Assembly: GCA_002361775.1 (NCBI GenBank)
Contig: DETV01000057.1
Coordinates: 1 to 14,036 of the forward strand
Reading direction: 5' to 3'
Origin: Eubacterium sp. UBA3279
GTDB lineage: Bacteria; Bacillota; Clostridia; Lachnospirales; Lachnospiraceae
Length of the DNA stretch: 14,036 nt
This document shows positions 1 through 6,900 of the stretch, piece by piece. The stretch's first letter is position 1. The number at the start of each line of letters is the position of its first letter. Position numbers and translations under genes: made by a program. A model generated the notes under the pieces. That model did no database searches. It was not told the origin of the DNA and was given only the letters and a program-made list of their open reading frames with translations.

Positions 1-4
1 ATAA

Positions 5-262
5 GCATCCGAACGGGCAATCCGGGGTTTTTGTATCGGAAAGAAGAACTGGCAGATGATCGATACGATCCATGGTGCCAAGTCTTCCGCAATCATTTAC
101 AGTATTGTAGAAACTGCAAAAGCCAATAATCTGAAACCTTTTGATTATGTGCAGCATCTCTTGGAAGAGATTCCGAAACACATGAATGATAAGGATTATT
201 CTTTTCTGGAAGATCTTCTGCCCTGGTCAGAAAAACTTCCAGCAGAGATCCGTAAAGCTTAA
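5..262 (+). pseudogene. IS66 transposase, C-terminal fragment
   Basis: The last 85 codons of an IS66-type transposase. The reading frame gives ASERAIRGFCIGKKNW, matching the family signature in which NN-x-x-ERAIRPF-x-x-GRKNW precedes the final DDE-domain helix. It then continues through SSAIIYSIVETAKANN and a typical IS66 C-terminal tail to TAA at 260-262. In this frame bases 2-4 are TAA, exactly where the family has a conserved Asn codon (AAT). One missing T (AATAAGCA for AATAATGCA) would explain this, so the copy may be frameshifted and inactive. An open frame can start at ATG 56, but that is inside the conserved domain and is not a real start. Only the edge of the gene is visible, so the upstream state is unknown. 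Confidence 0.75.
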
Positions 263-267
263 ATATC

Positions 268-288
268 GGTGGCTGCAAAGCAGCCGCC
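268..288 (+). terminator. Hairpin after the transposase gene
   Basis: GGTGGCTGC (268-276), loop AAA, then GCAGCCGCC (280-288) form a 9-bp stem with one G:U pair, six bases after the transposase stop. The flank TAAAAATG is not a good U-run, so this may be a weak terminator or a structural part of the IS66 end. Confidence 0.4.
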
Positions 289-294
289 TAAAAA

Positions 295-323
295 TGTCAA
301 GGTACTCGCTATTTTGCGTTTAC
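295..323 (-). repeat. IS66 terminal inverted repeat (right)
   Basis: The minus strand from 323 inwards begins GTAAACGCAAAATAGCGAG, in line with the GTAA start of IS66-family ends. The matching left repeat is outside the window, so the repeat length is a guess. Confidence 0.45.
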
Positions 324-343
324 ATATCAACAAAGGATATAAT
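314..343 (+). promoter_or_regulatory. Possible hybrid promoter across the IS66 junction
   Basis: TTGCGT at 314-319 lies inside the IS66 end, and a perfect TATAAT at 338-343 lies in the Rpn remnant, separated by 18 bp. The -35 matches the sigma-A consensus only at TTG. If active, it would read through the Rpn remnant into the wall-polymer operon starting at 758. No better promoter was seen between 1 and 757. This is inference; the TATAAT could simply be coding sequence (Gly-Tyr-Asn). Confidence 0.35.
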
Positions 344-751
344 GAAACCTTATTAAATGCCTGTGAAACCCTGAAAGAATATGCGGAATATGTATTCCGG
401 GTGAGAAAAAATGCGAAAGAAATGGAATTGGAAGAAGCGGTGGAACAGGCGATCACAGAATGTATTCGGGAAGGAATCCTTTCAGAATTTTTAAAGAAAA
501 ATCGTGCGGAGGCGAAAAGTGTGAGTATATATGAATATGATATGGAAAAACATATGCGGATGGAGAGAGCAGAAGCCCGTGAAGAAGGAATTAAAGAAGG
601 AATAGAAAAAGGAATCAAAGAGGGAAGAGATACTCTTTTAATGAAGATAATCCAGACGAAGTTAGGAAAAGGAAAGTCAATTTCCCAGATAGCGGAAGCG
701 TTGGAAGTTACAGAAGAAGAAATAGCAAATTTAATGAGTAAAGAAAGGTAA
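324..751 (+). pseudogene. Rpn/YhgA-like PD-(D/E)XK nuclease gene, 3' remnant
   Basis: The C-terminal part of a protein of the Rpn (recombination-promoting nuclease / YhgA-like putative transposase) family. Homology starts at about NKGYNETLLNACETLKEY, just after the IS66 edge. It continues through the family's AITECIREGILSEFL and SIYEYDMEKH blocks, a charged EGIKEGIEKG stretch and a closing helix-turn-helix-like segment (ISQIAEALEVTEEEIANL). The N-terminal nuclease core is missing, so the remnant cannot be an active nuclease. An open frame exists from GTG at 269, but its first ~18 codons are IS66 terminal DNA and no ribosome site precedes it. The gene was most likately cut by the IS insertion. 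Its stop lies 6 nt before the start at 758, and its last bases (AGAAAGG) provide the ribosome site for that gene. Confidence 0.7.
584..631 (+). repeat. Degenerate 12-bp tandem repeat, about 4 copies
   Basis: Units GAAGGAATTAAA, GAAGGAATAGAA, AAAGGAATCAAA and GAGGGAAGAGAT encode the (E/K)GI(K/E)-type repeat of the Rpn-like protein. The unit is in frame, so copy-number change would alter helix length without a frameshift. Confidence 0.6.
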
Positions 752-757
752 CCTATC

Positions 758-2296
758 ATGAAAAATCATTATCTGCCCAAACGCTGTTTTGACGTTGTGG
801 TGTCTGCTTTTGCCCTGGGATTATTATCCCCTGTATTTCTGGTGATTTGTCTGTGGATTAAATTAGATTCTCCGGGGCCCATTTTTTTTAAACAGAGACG
901 GGTAGGAATCCATAAAAGTTATTTTGATATCTTGAAGTTTCGTACTATGCGTACCGATACGCCTAATGATATGCCAACTCACCTTTTGAAAAATCCGGAG
1001 CAGTATATTACAAGATCCGGTGGTTTTCTGCGAAAAACCAGTCTGGATGAGCTGCCGCAATTGATCAATATTTTAAAAGGAGATATGAGTATCGTAGGTC
1101 CCCGTCCGGCTCTCTGGAATCAATATGATTTGCTGGCGGAAAGGGATCGGTATGGAGCCAATGACGTTTTGCCGGGACTTACCGGCTGGGCGCAGATTCA
1201 TGGAAGAGATACGATTTCCATTGAAGAAAAGGCAGAATTGGATGGATATTATGCGAAGAATCAGAGTTTTTGGCTGGATATAAAGTGTATGTTTTTAACG
1301 GCCATATCGGTACTGAAGCATGAGGGAGTGCAGGAGGGCGGAACGGGAGCTATGAAAGCAGAAGATACGGATGAGAAAATAGCTGATATAGCTTCAGAGG
1401 AATGTCCTTTGGTTTCTGTAGTTATGGCTACTTTTCATAGGGAAAATGAATTGAAGAGAGCTTTAGCCAGTCTTGTTATGCAGACGTATCCGCATATGGA
1501 AGTAATTCTTGTGGACGATAATGCAGATGTTGTCTGGAATCATCGAGTGGAGAAGATTGTAGAGCAATGGGAGAATAAGGTGGGTATTCCTTTGCATTAC
1601 ATACAAAACAAAGAAAATTGTGGTTCTGCAGAGAGTAGAAATAGGGGAATTTGTGCAGCAAAAGGAAAGTATGTAACTTTTTTGGATGATGATGATAAAT
1701 ATATGCCAGAAAAAATATTTCGTCAGGTTTCTCATATGGAGAAGTGGGGAGTAGATTTTTCTATTACAGATTTGGCATTGTATAATGAAAATGGTAAATT
1801 AGAAGAAAAGAGGGTTCGATATTTTCTGGATGCAGACACAACGTATTCAAAGGAAGAGCTGCTGGAATATCATTTGTTATACCATCTGACGGGGACAGAT
1901 ACTCTGATGTTCAGAACAGATTATCTGGAAAAAATTGGTGGTTTCCCTCCTATTGATGTGGGGGACGAGTTTTATCTTATGGAAGCTGCCATTCTTGGCG
2001 GAGGAAAATTCTCTTATATTCCCTGTTGTGAGGTGAAAGCAATGGTTCACCGGGAGACAGAGGGACTTTCCAGCAGAGAAAGTAAGATACAGGGAGAGAA
2101 TGCGTTATATGAGTTTAAAAAAGCATTTTTCCCGCAGTTGAGAAGGTCTGTGATAAGAAGAATCCGTATGCGTCATTATCTTGTGCTGGCATATGCCCAT
2201 TTAAGGAGTAAAGAGTATCTCTCTTTTCTTAAAGAAGGGATAGCCGCATTTTTGTCAGCTCCTGTAGCCTGTATTATTTTTGTATTAAAAAGGTAG
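758..2296 (+). CDS. Fused phosphoglycosyl transferase / GT2 glycosyltransferase
   Basis: A 512-residue fusion. Residues 1-~195 form a complete monotopic bacterial sugar transferase (WcaJ/PglC class). It has a hydrophobic re-entrant helix (~11-34), SPGPIFFKQRRVG, LKFRTM (59-64), the catalytic Asp-Glu pair D97-E98 in SLDELPQL, and SIVGPRP (111-117). This class moves a sugar-phosphate from a UDP-sugar to undecaprenyl phosphate. After a short acidic linker (~196-216), a GT-A glycosyltransferase family 2 domain follows, with VSVVMATFHRENE (219-231), VDDN (252-255) and a DxD-like FLDDDD (308-313). The second domain probably adds the next sugar. The frame is continuous and each half is full length, so this is a real fusion, not a frameshift. 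ATG 758 follows AGAAAGG with a fair spacing. First gene of the operon; sugar identities cannot be read from sequence. Confidence 0.88.
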   Translation: MKNHYLPKRCFDVVVSAFALGLLSPVFLVICLWIKLDSPGPIFFKQRRVGIHKSYFDILKFRTMRTDTPNDMPTHLLKNPEQYITRSGGFLRKTSLDELPQLINILKGDMSIVGPRPALWNQYDLLAERDRYGANDVLPGLTGWAQIHGRDTISIEEKAELDGYYAKNQSFWLDIKCMFLTAISVLKHEGVQEGGTGAMKAEDTDEKIADIASEECPLVSVVMATFHRENELKRALASLVMQTYPHMEVILVDDNADVVWNHRVEKIVEQWENKVGIPLHYIQNKENCGSAESRNRGICAAKGKYVTFLDDDDKYMPEKIFRQVSHMEKWGVDFSITDLALYNENGKLEEKRVRYFLDADTTYSKEELLEYHLLYHLTGTDTLMFRTDYLEKIGGFPPIDVGDEFYLMEAAILGGGKFSYIPCCEVKAMVHRETEGLSSRESKIQGENALYEFKKAFFPQLRRSVIRRIRMRHYLVLAYAHLRSKEYLSFLKEGIAAFLSAPVACIIFVLKR

Positions 2297-2301
2297 ATAT
2301 C

Positions 2302-3492
2302 ATGTGGAATAAAATTGTTAATTTGATAAAAACAATGGTGGCGCGCCTGACATTCCGGGGAGAACCTTCCCCGGAATGTTGGGTGTTTTCATCTGTACAT
2401 AATAATACGTTCAATTATAATTCCAGTTATCTGTTTCTGTATATCAAGGAGCATTGTCCCAATATCCGTCCTTATTATGTGATTAATGATGAAAAAAAGA
2501 GAAAAGAACTGGAAGAAAAATATGGAAAAGGGTATTTTCTGGATGGAACAACCATGGAAGGCATTCGAAAGATTCTTTCCTGTAAAGTATGGTTTACTTC
2601 TACGGCGCCGCCTCTGTATGGTGTTGGGTTTAGAAAAAAATATGTGATTATTAATCTGTGGCATGGTGTTCCGCTAAAAAAGATAGGGATGGAGCAGGAA
2701 AATCTGTCCTGGTTTACCAGAAAGTATTATAAGTATTTGTTTGCCAATAATTACGAAGGGGTTGTGACAACTTCTTCCCGGTTAGTGGACATTATGAGCA
2801 GAAGTTTTATGGTAGAGCCGGACAGGATTAAAGTATGGGGGCAGCCACGGAATGATATGTTGTTTTTGTCCCTGAATAGGGGAGAGGTTTTTCGGAGAAT
2901 ATATGGAAAGGATTTTCCGGAATATGAAAAAGTGATTTTATATGCTCCTACCTTTCGAGATCACGCACCTACCCGTCTTTTTCCCTTTGAAGATATGGAT
3001 GAGAAGGAATTGGTACACTGGCTGGAAAAAGAAAAAATTGTTCTTTGTATCCGGCTACATTTATATGATCAGACAGGAAAAGAGTGGCTGGAAGCATGGG
3101 ATAGTAAACCGGAAAGCAGAATCCGCTTGCTCAATGAAGACAGACAGGCGGATATTATGGAGATATTGAATGTATTTGATCTGTTGATTACGGATTATTC
3201 CAGCATCTATATTGATTTTCTTCTTACCGGGAAACCTATGCTCTTTTTACCTTATGACAGGGAAGAATATTTGGATGAAAGAGGAATGAATTTCCCATAT
3301 GATCAGGTGACTCCGGGACCAAAACCAAAAAGTTTTCAGGAGTTCTTGAATTCTATAGAGGGTTTGTTGTATAATTATGATGGTTACGTGTGTCAGCGGG
3401 AAGAAATGAATCTGTTTTTCAACGAGATTCAGGAACCTTGCTGTCAGAAGATTGTTCAATACACTAGAGAATTATTAGATTGGAGAGAATAA
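2302..3492 (+). CDS. CDP-glycerol glycerophosphotransferase, TagB-like
   Basis: A 396-residue member of the CDP-glycerol:poly(glycerophosphate) glycerophosphotransferase family (TagB/TagF, GT-B fold). Visible motifs are LWHGVPLKKIG (119-129), GQPRND (180-185), YAPTFRD (214-220), RLHL (251-254) and TDYSSIYIDF (297-306). The family transfers glycerol-3-phosphate from CDP-glycerol to a lipid-linked acceptor at the inner face of the membrane. Its length, close to TagB (~380), and its position before tagD suggest it adds the first glycerol phosphate to the linkage unit; that role is inferred. It is the most divergent of the three family members here: it has LWHGVP and GQPRND where the other two have CWHGTP and GYPRND. 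ATG 2302 follows AAAAAGG, which overlaps the previous stop. A perfect DNA hairpin lies early in the gene (2350-2379). Confidence 0.9.
   Translation: MWNKIVNLIKTMVARLTFRGEPSPECWVFSSVHNNTFNYNSSYLFLYIKEHCPNIRPYYVINDEKKRKELEEKYGKGYFLDGTTMEGIRKILSCKVWFTSTAPPLYGVGFRKKYVIINLWHGVPLKKIGMEQENLSWFTRKYYKYLFANNYEGVVTTSSRLVDIMSRSFMVEPDRIKVWGQPRNDMLFLSLNRGEVFRRIYGKDFPEYEKVILYAPTFRDHAPTRLFPFEDMDEKELVHWLEKEKIVLCIRLHLYDQTGKEWLEAWDSKPESRIRLLNEDRQADIMEILNVFDLLITDYSSIYIDFLLTGKPMLFLPYDREEYLDERGMNFPYDQVTPGPKPKSFQEFLNSIEGLLYNYDGYVCQREEMNLFFNEIQEPCCQKIVQYTRELLDWRE
2350..2379 (+). other. Perfect intragenic hairpin
   Basis: CATTCCGGGGA (2351-2361) and TCCCCGGAATG (2368-2378) are exact reverse complements around a 6-nt loop; A2350 and T2379 extend the stem to 12 bp. 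It begins 49 nt into the TagB-like gene. No U-run follows, so it is not an ordinary terminator. It could slow translation, pause transcription or mark an RNA processing site. Confidence 0.6.
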
Positions 3493-3493
3493 A

Positions 3494-3904
3494 ATGAGAA
3501 AGGTTATCACATATGGTACCTACGACCTGCTTCATTACGGTCATGTAAAATTACTTCAGAGAGCGAAGGCTTTGGGAGATTATCTGATTGTAGCTCTTTC
3601 AACTGATGAGTTCAATTGGAATGAAAAACAGAAAAAATGTTATTTTTCTTATGAAGAAAGAAAGAGTCTTCTGGAGTCTATTCGGTATGTGGATCTTGTA
3701 ATTCCTGAGGAATCCTGGGAACAGAAGATTTCCGACGTGCAGGAATTTAAGGTGGATACTTTTGTGATTGGCGATGACTGGGAAGGAAAGTTTGACTTTT
3801 TGAAAGATTACTGCGAAGTGGTTTATCTTCCAAGAACCCCTGAGATTTCTACTACACAGATTAAAAAAGATCTGGGAAAACAGCAGGAGAAGAAAGCAGA
3901 ATGA
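3494..3904 (+). CDS. tagD: Glycerol-3-phosphate cytidylyltransferase
   Basis: A 136-residue enzyme that makes CDP-glycerol from CTP and sn-glycerol-3-phosphate, the donor used by the three glycerophosphotransferases around it. It shows the nucleotidyltransferase HxGH motif as HYGH (14-17), the N-terminal VITYGTYDLLH, IGDDWEGKFDFLK (92-104) and the closing signature RTPEISTT (114-121). It resembles Bacillus subtilis TagD (129 residues) almost end to end, with a short Lys/Glu-rich tail. ATG 3494 lies one base after the previous stop, behind GGAGAG. Its last four bases (ATGA) contain the start of the next gene, a typical translational coupling arrangement. Cytosolic. Confidence 0.96.
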   Translation: MRKVITYGTYDLLHYGHVKLLQRAKALGDYLIVALSTDEFNWNEKQKKCYFSYEERKSLLESIRYVDLVIPEESWEQKISDVQEFKVDTFVIGDDWEGKFDFLKDYCEVVYLPRTPEISTTQIKKDLGKQQEKKAE

Positions 3905-5379
3905 AAATTAGCCGGAAGTTGAAAAGAAAGTGGAGAAAGTTAATCAGAAAGTATGTCAAACGTCCCATAAAAAGAAAGATTGGGGATTATGGAAAAGAAC
4001 ATCCCGGATTTCGAAAGGTGTGGAGAAGAACGCTTTATTTGAAGCGCAGACTGTACTACTGGTGGAGAAGTCACAAAGTTGTTCCGGATGAGAAAACAAT
4101 AGTTTTTAATTCTTTTAATGGAAAAACATATGGATGCAGTCCTAAGGCTGTCTATGAATATATGATTTCTCACGAAGAATTCGATGACTGGACATTTATC
4201 TGGGCTTTCAAGAATGCAAAAAAGCATAAGTTTTTGGAGAAAAATCCCAATACAAAGGTGATTCGCCAGACTGCCAGAATTTATGAGAGAAAGCTTGCCA
4301 AGGCAAAGTATTGGATTACCAATTATCGTATGACGGATCATGTATGGCCAAAACCGGAACAGGTATATGTGCAGTGTTGGCATGGAACACCGTTGAAACG
4401 TCTGGGATATGATCTTCAGACTTCTGAAAATGCCATTGATTCTATCGAGGATATTCGGCGAAAATACGATACAGATGCCAAGAAATTTTCTTATATTTTA
4501 TCTCCTTCCCGTTTTGCTTCCGAAAAGTTTATTTCTGCTTGGAACTTAAAAGAAAACAAGATGGAAGATAAGGTAATGGAAGTGGGATACCCCAGAAATG
4601 ACTTTCTTTTGAATCATAAGCCGGAGGATATTCTGGCAATTAAAGAGAGACTGGGTATACCGGAAGGTAAGAAAGTGATTTTGTACGCGCCAACCTGGAG
4701 AGATAATCAGCACCAGTCAGGAGTAGGATTTACCTATGATTTGAATCTTGATTTTGAGAAACTGCGTCAGAATCTGGGAGAGGAATATGTGATTGTATTC
4801 CGAGTGCATTATCTGGTGGCAAGTAAATTTTCTTTTGAAGATTTTGAAGGATTTATTTACAATGCTTCTAACTACGATGACATTAATCATCTGTACCTGA
4901 TCGCAGACTTATTGATTACAGATTATTCCAGTGTATTCTTTGATTATGGTATTTTGAAGAAACCGATTCTGTTTTATATGTATGATCTGGAGGATTATAA
5001 AGACAGTATTAGGGGATTCTATTTTGGAATTGATAAGCTTCCCGGACGGATTATTACAGAAGAAGCAGAGTTGCCGGAAGCCATTCGTGACAGCATAGAA
5101 CATTTTGAGTATGATGAAAAATATGCAGAATTTAACAGAATGTTCAGCCACTTAGAAGATGGACAGGCGGCGGCAAGATTTGTTGCCAGAGTATTTCCGG
5201 AGATTTCTGTTACATCCACAGCCAGGGAAAGAGACTTGTTTGAATGGTATGAAACACCGGAAGAGGAAGAAGAATTGGATGAAGATATGTTGGAAGGCGA
5301 AGGAGAATCTGGAAACGATGTAGGATCTGAAGCAGAGGATGCAAAAGAGTGCGGAAAGATATCCGGAGGAAAAGAATGA
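3901..5379 (+). CDS. CDP-glycerol glycerophosphotransferase, TagF-like, with acidic tail
   Basis: A 492-residue poly(glycerol phosphate) transferase. The catalytic GT-B part carries CWHGTPLKRLG (159-169), GYPRND (229-234), YAPTWRDNQ (262-270), RVHY (301-304) and TDYSSVFFDYG (340-350). It most resembles the C-terminal catalytic half of TagF, which extends glycerol phosphate chains. Residues 1-60 are very rich in Lys/Arg with aromatic residues, a plausible membrane-surface anchor. Residues ~450-480 form a Glu/Asp-rich tail beyond the usual family end. The start overlaps the tagD stop by 4 bp and the end overlaps the permease start by 4 bp. It is a clear paralogue of the gene at 6901-8145. Whether it is the polymerase or a side-branch enzyme cannot be settled from sequence. 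Confidence 0.9.
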   Translation: MKISRKLKRKWRKLIRKYVKRPIKRKIGDYGKEHPGFRKVWRRTLYLKRRLYYWWRSHKVVPDEKTIVFNSFNGKTYGCSPKAVYEYMISHEEFDDWTFIWAFKNAKKHKFLEKNPNTKVIRQTARIYERKLAKAKYWITNYRMTDHVWPKPEQVYVQCWHGTPLKRLGYDLQTSENAIDSIEDIRRKYDTDAKKFSYILSPSRFASEKFISAWNLKENKMEDKVMEVGYPRNDFLLNHKPEDILAIKERLGIPEGKKVILYAPTWRDNQHQSGVGFTYDLNLDFEKLRQNLGEEYVIVFRVHYLVASKFSFEDFEGFIYNASNYDDINHLYLIADLLITDYSSVFFDYGILKKPILFYMYDLEDYKDSIRGFYFGIDKLPGRIITEEAELPEAIRDSIEHFEYDEKYAEFNRMFSHLEDGQAAARFVARVFPEISVTSTARERDLFEWYETPEEEEELDEDMLEGEGESGNDVGSEAEDAKECGKISGGKE

Positions 5380-6158
5380 AACGATTTGTAAAGGATATGA
5401 GGCGTTATTTGCCTTATACAAAGTATGCGGTTAAATCGGGTCTGAAAACAGAAGTAGCCAGCTCACATTTGAGCTGGCTATGGTGGATTCTGGATCCGAT
5501 TTTATTTATGCTGGTTTACTGGTTTATTTTTATGGTGATTTTTGGCCAGAAGAAGGAATATTTCCATATTTTCGTTTTTGTGGGCTTGTCTATGTGGAAT
5601 CTTTTCAATAAGACATTGTCTGGCAGTGTGAAAATTGTAGCAAATAACCGGGCAGTGGTTACGAAGGTATATATTCCCAAATATTTTCTGATTTTGATTT
5701 TATTAGGACAAAATCTGTTTAAGATGGCAATTTCTTTTGGTATTGTAGTGGTAATGATGATCTGGTCTCAAGTACCGATTTCCTGGAATGTATTGTTTGT
5801 GATTCCTGTATTGATGGATCTTTTATTGCTTACTTTTGGAATCAGTACCATTTTTGCCCATTTTGGAGTGTTTTTTAATGATTTAAAAAATCTGACTAAT
5901 GTGGGACTTCGAGTTTTATTTTATATGTCAGGTATTTTTTATGTGATTTCTGACAGGGTAAACGAAGCCGTTGCCACGTTGCTTTTGCGTATCAATCCGA
6001 TTGGTTTTCTGATTGATGCATGTAGGGAAAGTCTTGTGTATTGTCATACGCCAAATTACTGGTTGATTTTACTCTGGTTTATTGTGGGCGTAGCGCTGTC
6101 AGTGATCGGGATTCAGACCATCTACAAAAACGAAAATAATTATGTAAAGGTGATTTAA
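5376..6158 (+). CDS. Polysaccharide/teichoic acid ABC exporter, permease (TagG-like)
   Basis: A 260-residue ABC-2 type integral membrane protein, the channel half of a TagGH/Wzm-Wzt-type exporter that moves the finished lipid-linked polymer across the membrane. About six hydrophobic segments are visible (roughly 36-56, 62-79, 101-129, 136-160, 176-192 and 229-248). Family landmarks include NRAVVTKVYIPKYFLIL (91-107), FFNDLKNLTNVGL (166-178), MSGIFY (184-189) and NPIGFLIDACRESL (207-220). ATG 5376 is chosen because GGAGGA lies just upstream at 5365-5370 and it overlaps the previous stop as ATGA; an in-frame GTG at 5349 has no such support. The ATPase gene follows directly. A perfect hairpin lies at 5455-5480. 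Confidence 0.93.
   Translation: MKRFVKDMRRYLPYTKYAVKSGLKTEVASSHLSWLWWILDPILFMLVYWFIFMVIFGQKKEYFHIFVFVGLSMWNLFNKTLSGSVKIVANNRAVVTKVYIPKYFLILILLGQNLFKMAISFGIVVVMMIWSQVPISWNVLFVIPVLMDLLLLTFGISTIFAHFGVFFNDLKNLTNVGLRVLFYMSGIFYVISDRVNEAVATLLLRINPIGFLIDACRESLVYCHTPNYWLILLWFIVGVALSVIGIQTIYKNENNYVKVI
5455..5480 (+). other. Perfect intragenic hairpin
   Basis: TAGCCAGCTCA (5455-5465) and TGAGCTGGCTA (5470-5480) are exact reverse complements with a CATT loop, starting 80 nt into the permease gene. There is no U-run after it. Together with the hairpin at 2350-2379 it suggests RNA structure near the start of selected operon genes. Confidence 0.6.
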
Positions 6159-6890
6159 ATGAAGCCGGGAAATACAATAGAAGTAAAAGATTTGAAGATC
6201 ACATATAAATGTGTAAAATCTTTGTCTCTGAGGAAAAGTTTTTTTCAGCTTAAAAAAAGTAAGCTGGAAGTGGTGGAGGCATTAAAGGGAATTTCTTTTG
6301 ATGTGAAAAAAGGGGAAATTCTGGGTATTGTGGGGAAAAATGGAAGTGGAAAATCCACACTTTTGAAGGCTATTGCCGGGATATTTTCACCGGATGAGGG
6401 AAGTATTGATCTGGAAACTGATTCCGTATCTTTGCTGTCTATCGGTGTGGGATTTCAGAAGCAGTTGAGTGGTCGGGAAAATATTATTTTATCTGGAATG
6501 CTTTTGGGATTTTCGGAGCAACAGGTTCGGGATAAAATGGATGAAATTATCGAATTTGCAGGTCTGGGAAAATTTATAGATATGCCGGTTAAAACATATT
6601 CCAGCGGTATGCATTCCAAATTGGCATTTTCTATCACAGCAGTTTTGGAAACAGATATTATGCTGATTGACGAGGTTCTCAGTGTGGGTGATGCCAAGTT
6701 TAAAAAGAAGAGTTACAAAAAGATGAAAGAATTGATCACAGATGAAAACCGTACCGTAGTAATCGTATCTCACAGTACGGAAACGCTGGAGAAGTTGTGT
6801 ACCAGCCTTTTGTGGCTGCATGAGGGAGAAATCCGTATGCAGGGTCCTACAGATCAGGTATTAGAAAAATACAACGAATTTATGGCATAG
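6159..6890 (+). CDS. Polysaccharide/teichoic acid ABC exporter, ATPase (TagH-like)
   Basis: A 243-residue ABC ATPase of the Wzt/TagH group, partner of the permease just upstream. Walker A is GKNGSGKST (59-67), the Q-loop Gln is at 100, the signature is YSSGM (147-151, the usual form for this exporter group in place of LSGGQ), Walker B is IMLIDE (167-172), the D-loop is SVGD and the H-loop His is at 205. The N-terminal part carries the extra segment before Walker A common in this group. It ends soon after the ATPase core, so it lacks both the C-terminal carbohydrate-binding domain of some Wzt proteins and the long extension of B. subtilis TagH. ATG 6159 directly follows the permease stop, with AAAGG upstream. 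A weaker 7-bp inverted repeat lies at 6246-6266. Confidence 0.94.
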   Translation: MKPGNTIEVKDLKITYKCVKSLSLRKSFFQLKKSKLEVVEALKGISFDVKKGEILGIVGKNGSGKSTLLKAIAGIFSPDEGSIDLETDSVSLLSIGVGFQKQLSGRENIILSGMLLGFSEQQVRDKMDEIIEFAGLGKFIDMPVKTYSSGMHSKLAFSITAVLETDIMLIDEVLSVGDAKFKKKSYKKMKELITDENRTVVIVSHSTETLEKLCTSLLWLHEGEIRMQGPTDQVLEKYNEFMA

Positions 6891-6900
6891 GAGGAACGGA

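Larger units (their letters stand above)
1..323 (+). mobile_element. IS66-family insertion sequence, right end (partial)
   Basis: This is the right-hand end of an IS66-family element; the rest lies outside the window. It holds the transposase C-terminus (to 262), a short hairpin (268-288) and an end that reads, on the minus strand, GTAAACGCAAAATAGCGAG going inwards. IS66 ends typically begin with GTAA, so base 323 is the probable outer edge. The next bases already belong to an Rpn-like gene. IS66 elements normally duplicate 8 bp, which would make 324-331 (ATATCAAC) one copy of the target duplication; the other copy is not in view. Family assignment is firm; the exact edge is inferred. Confidence 0.75.

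Noticed and set aside
269..323. GTG at 269 as a genuine start of an Rpn-like gene
   Set aside because: Codons up to about 323 are IS66 terminal DNA, the hairpin covers the start, and there is no ribosome site. Family homology begins only after the IS edge.
817..830. Small inverted repeat GGGAT-TATT-ATCCC near the start of the fusion gene, as a third member of the hairpin set
   Set aside because: Only 5 bp of stem; expected by chance in a sequence of this length.
1330..1420. Frameshift or artefact joining two separate genes into the sugar transferase/GT2 fusion
   Set aside because: The frame is continuous and both domains are full length with catalytic residues. The in-frame ATG at about residue 199 has only a weak ribosome site, so a true fusion is the simpler reading.
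5349..5375. Earlier GTG start (5349) for the ABC permease
   Set aside because: No ribosome site, and it would overlap the previous gene by 31 bp. ATG 5376 has GGAGGA upstream and the usual ATGA overlap.
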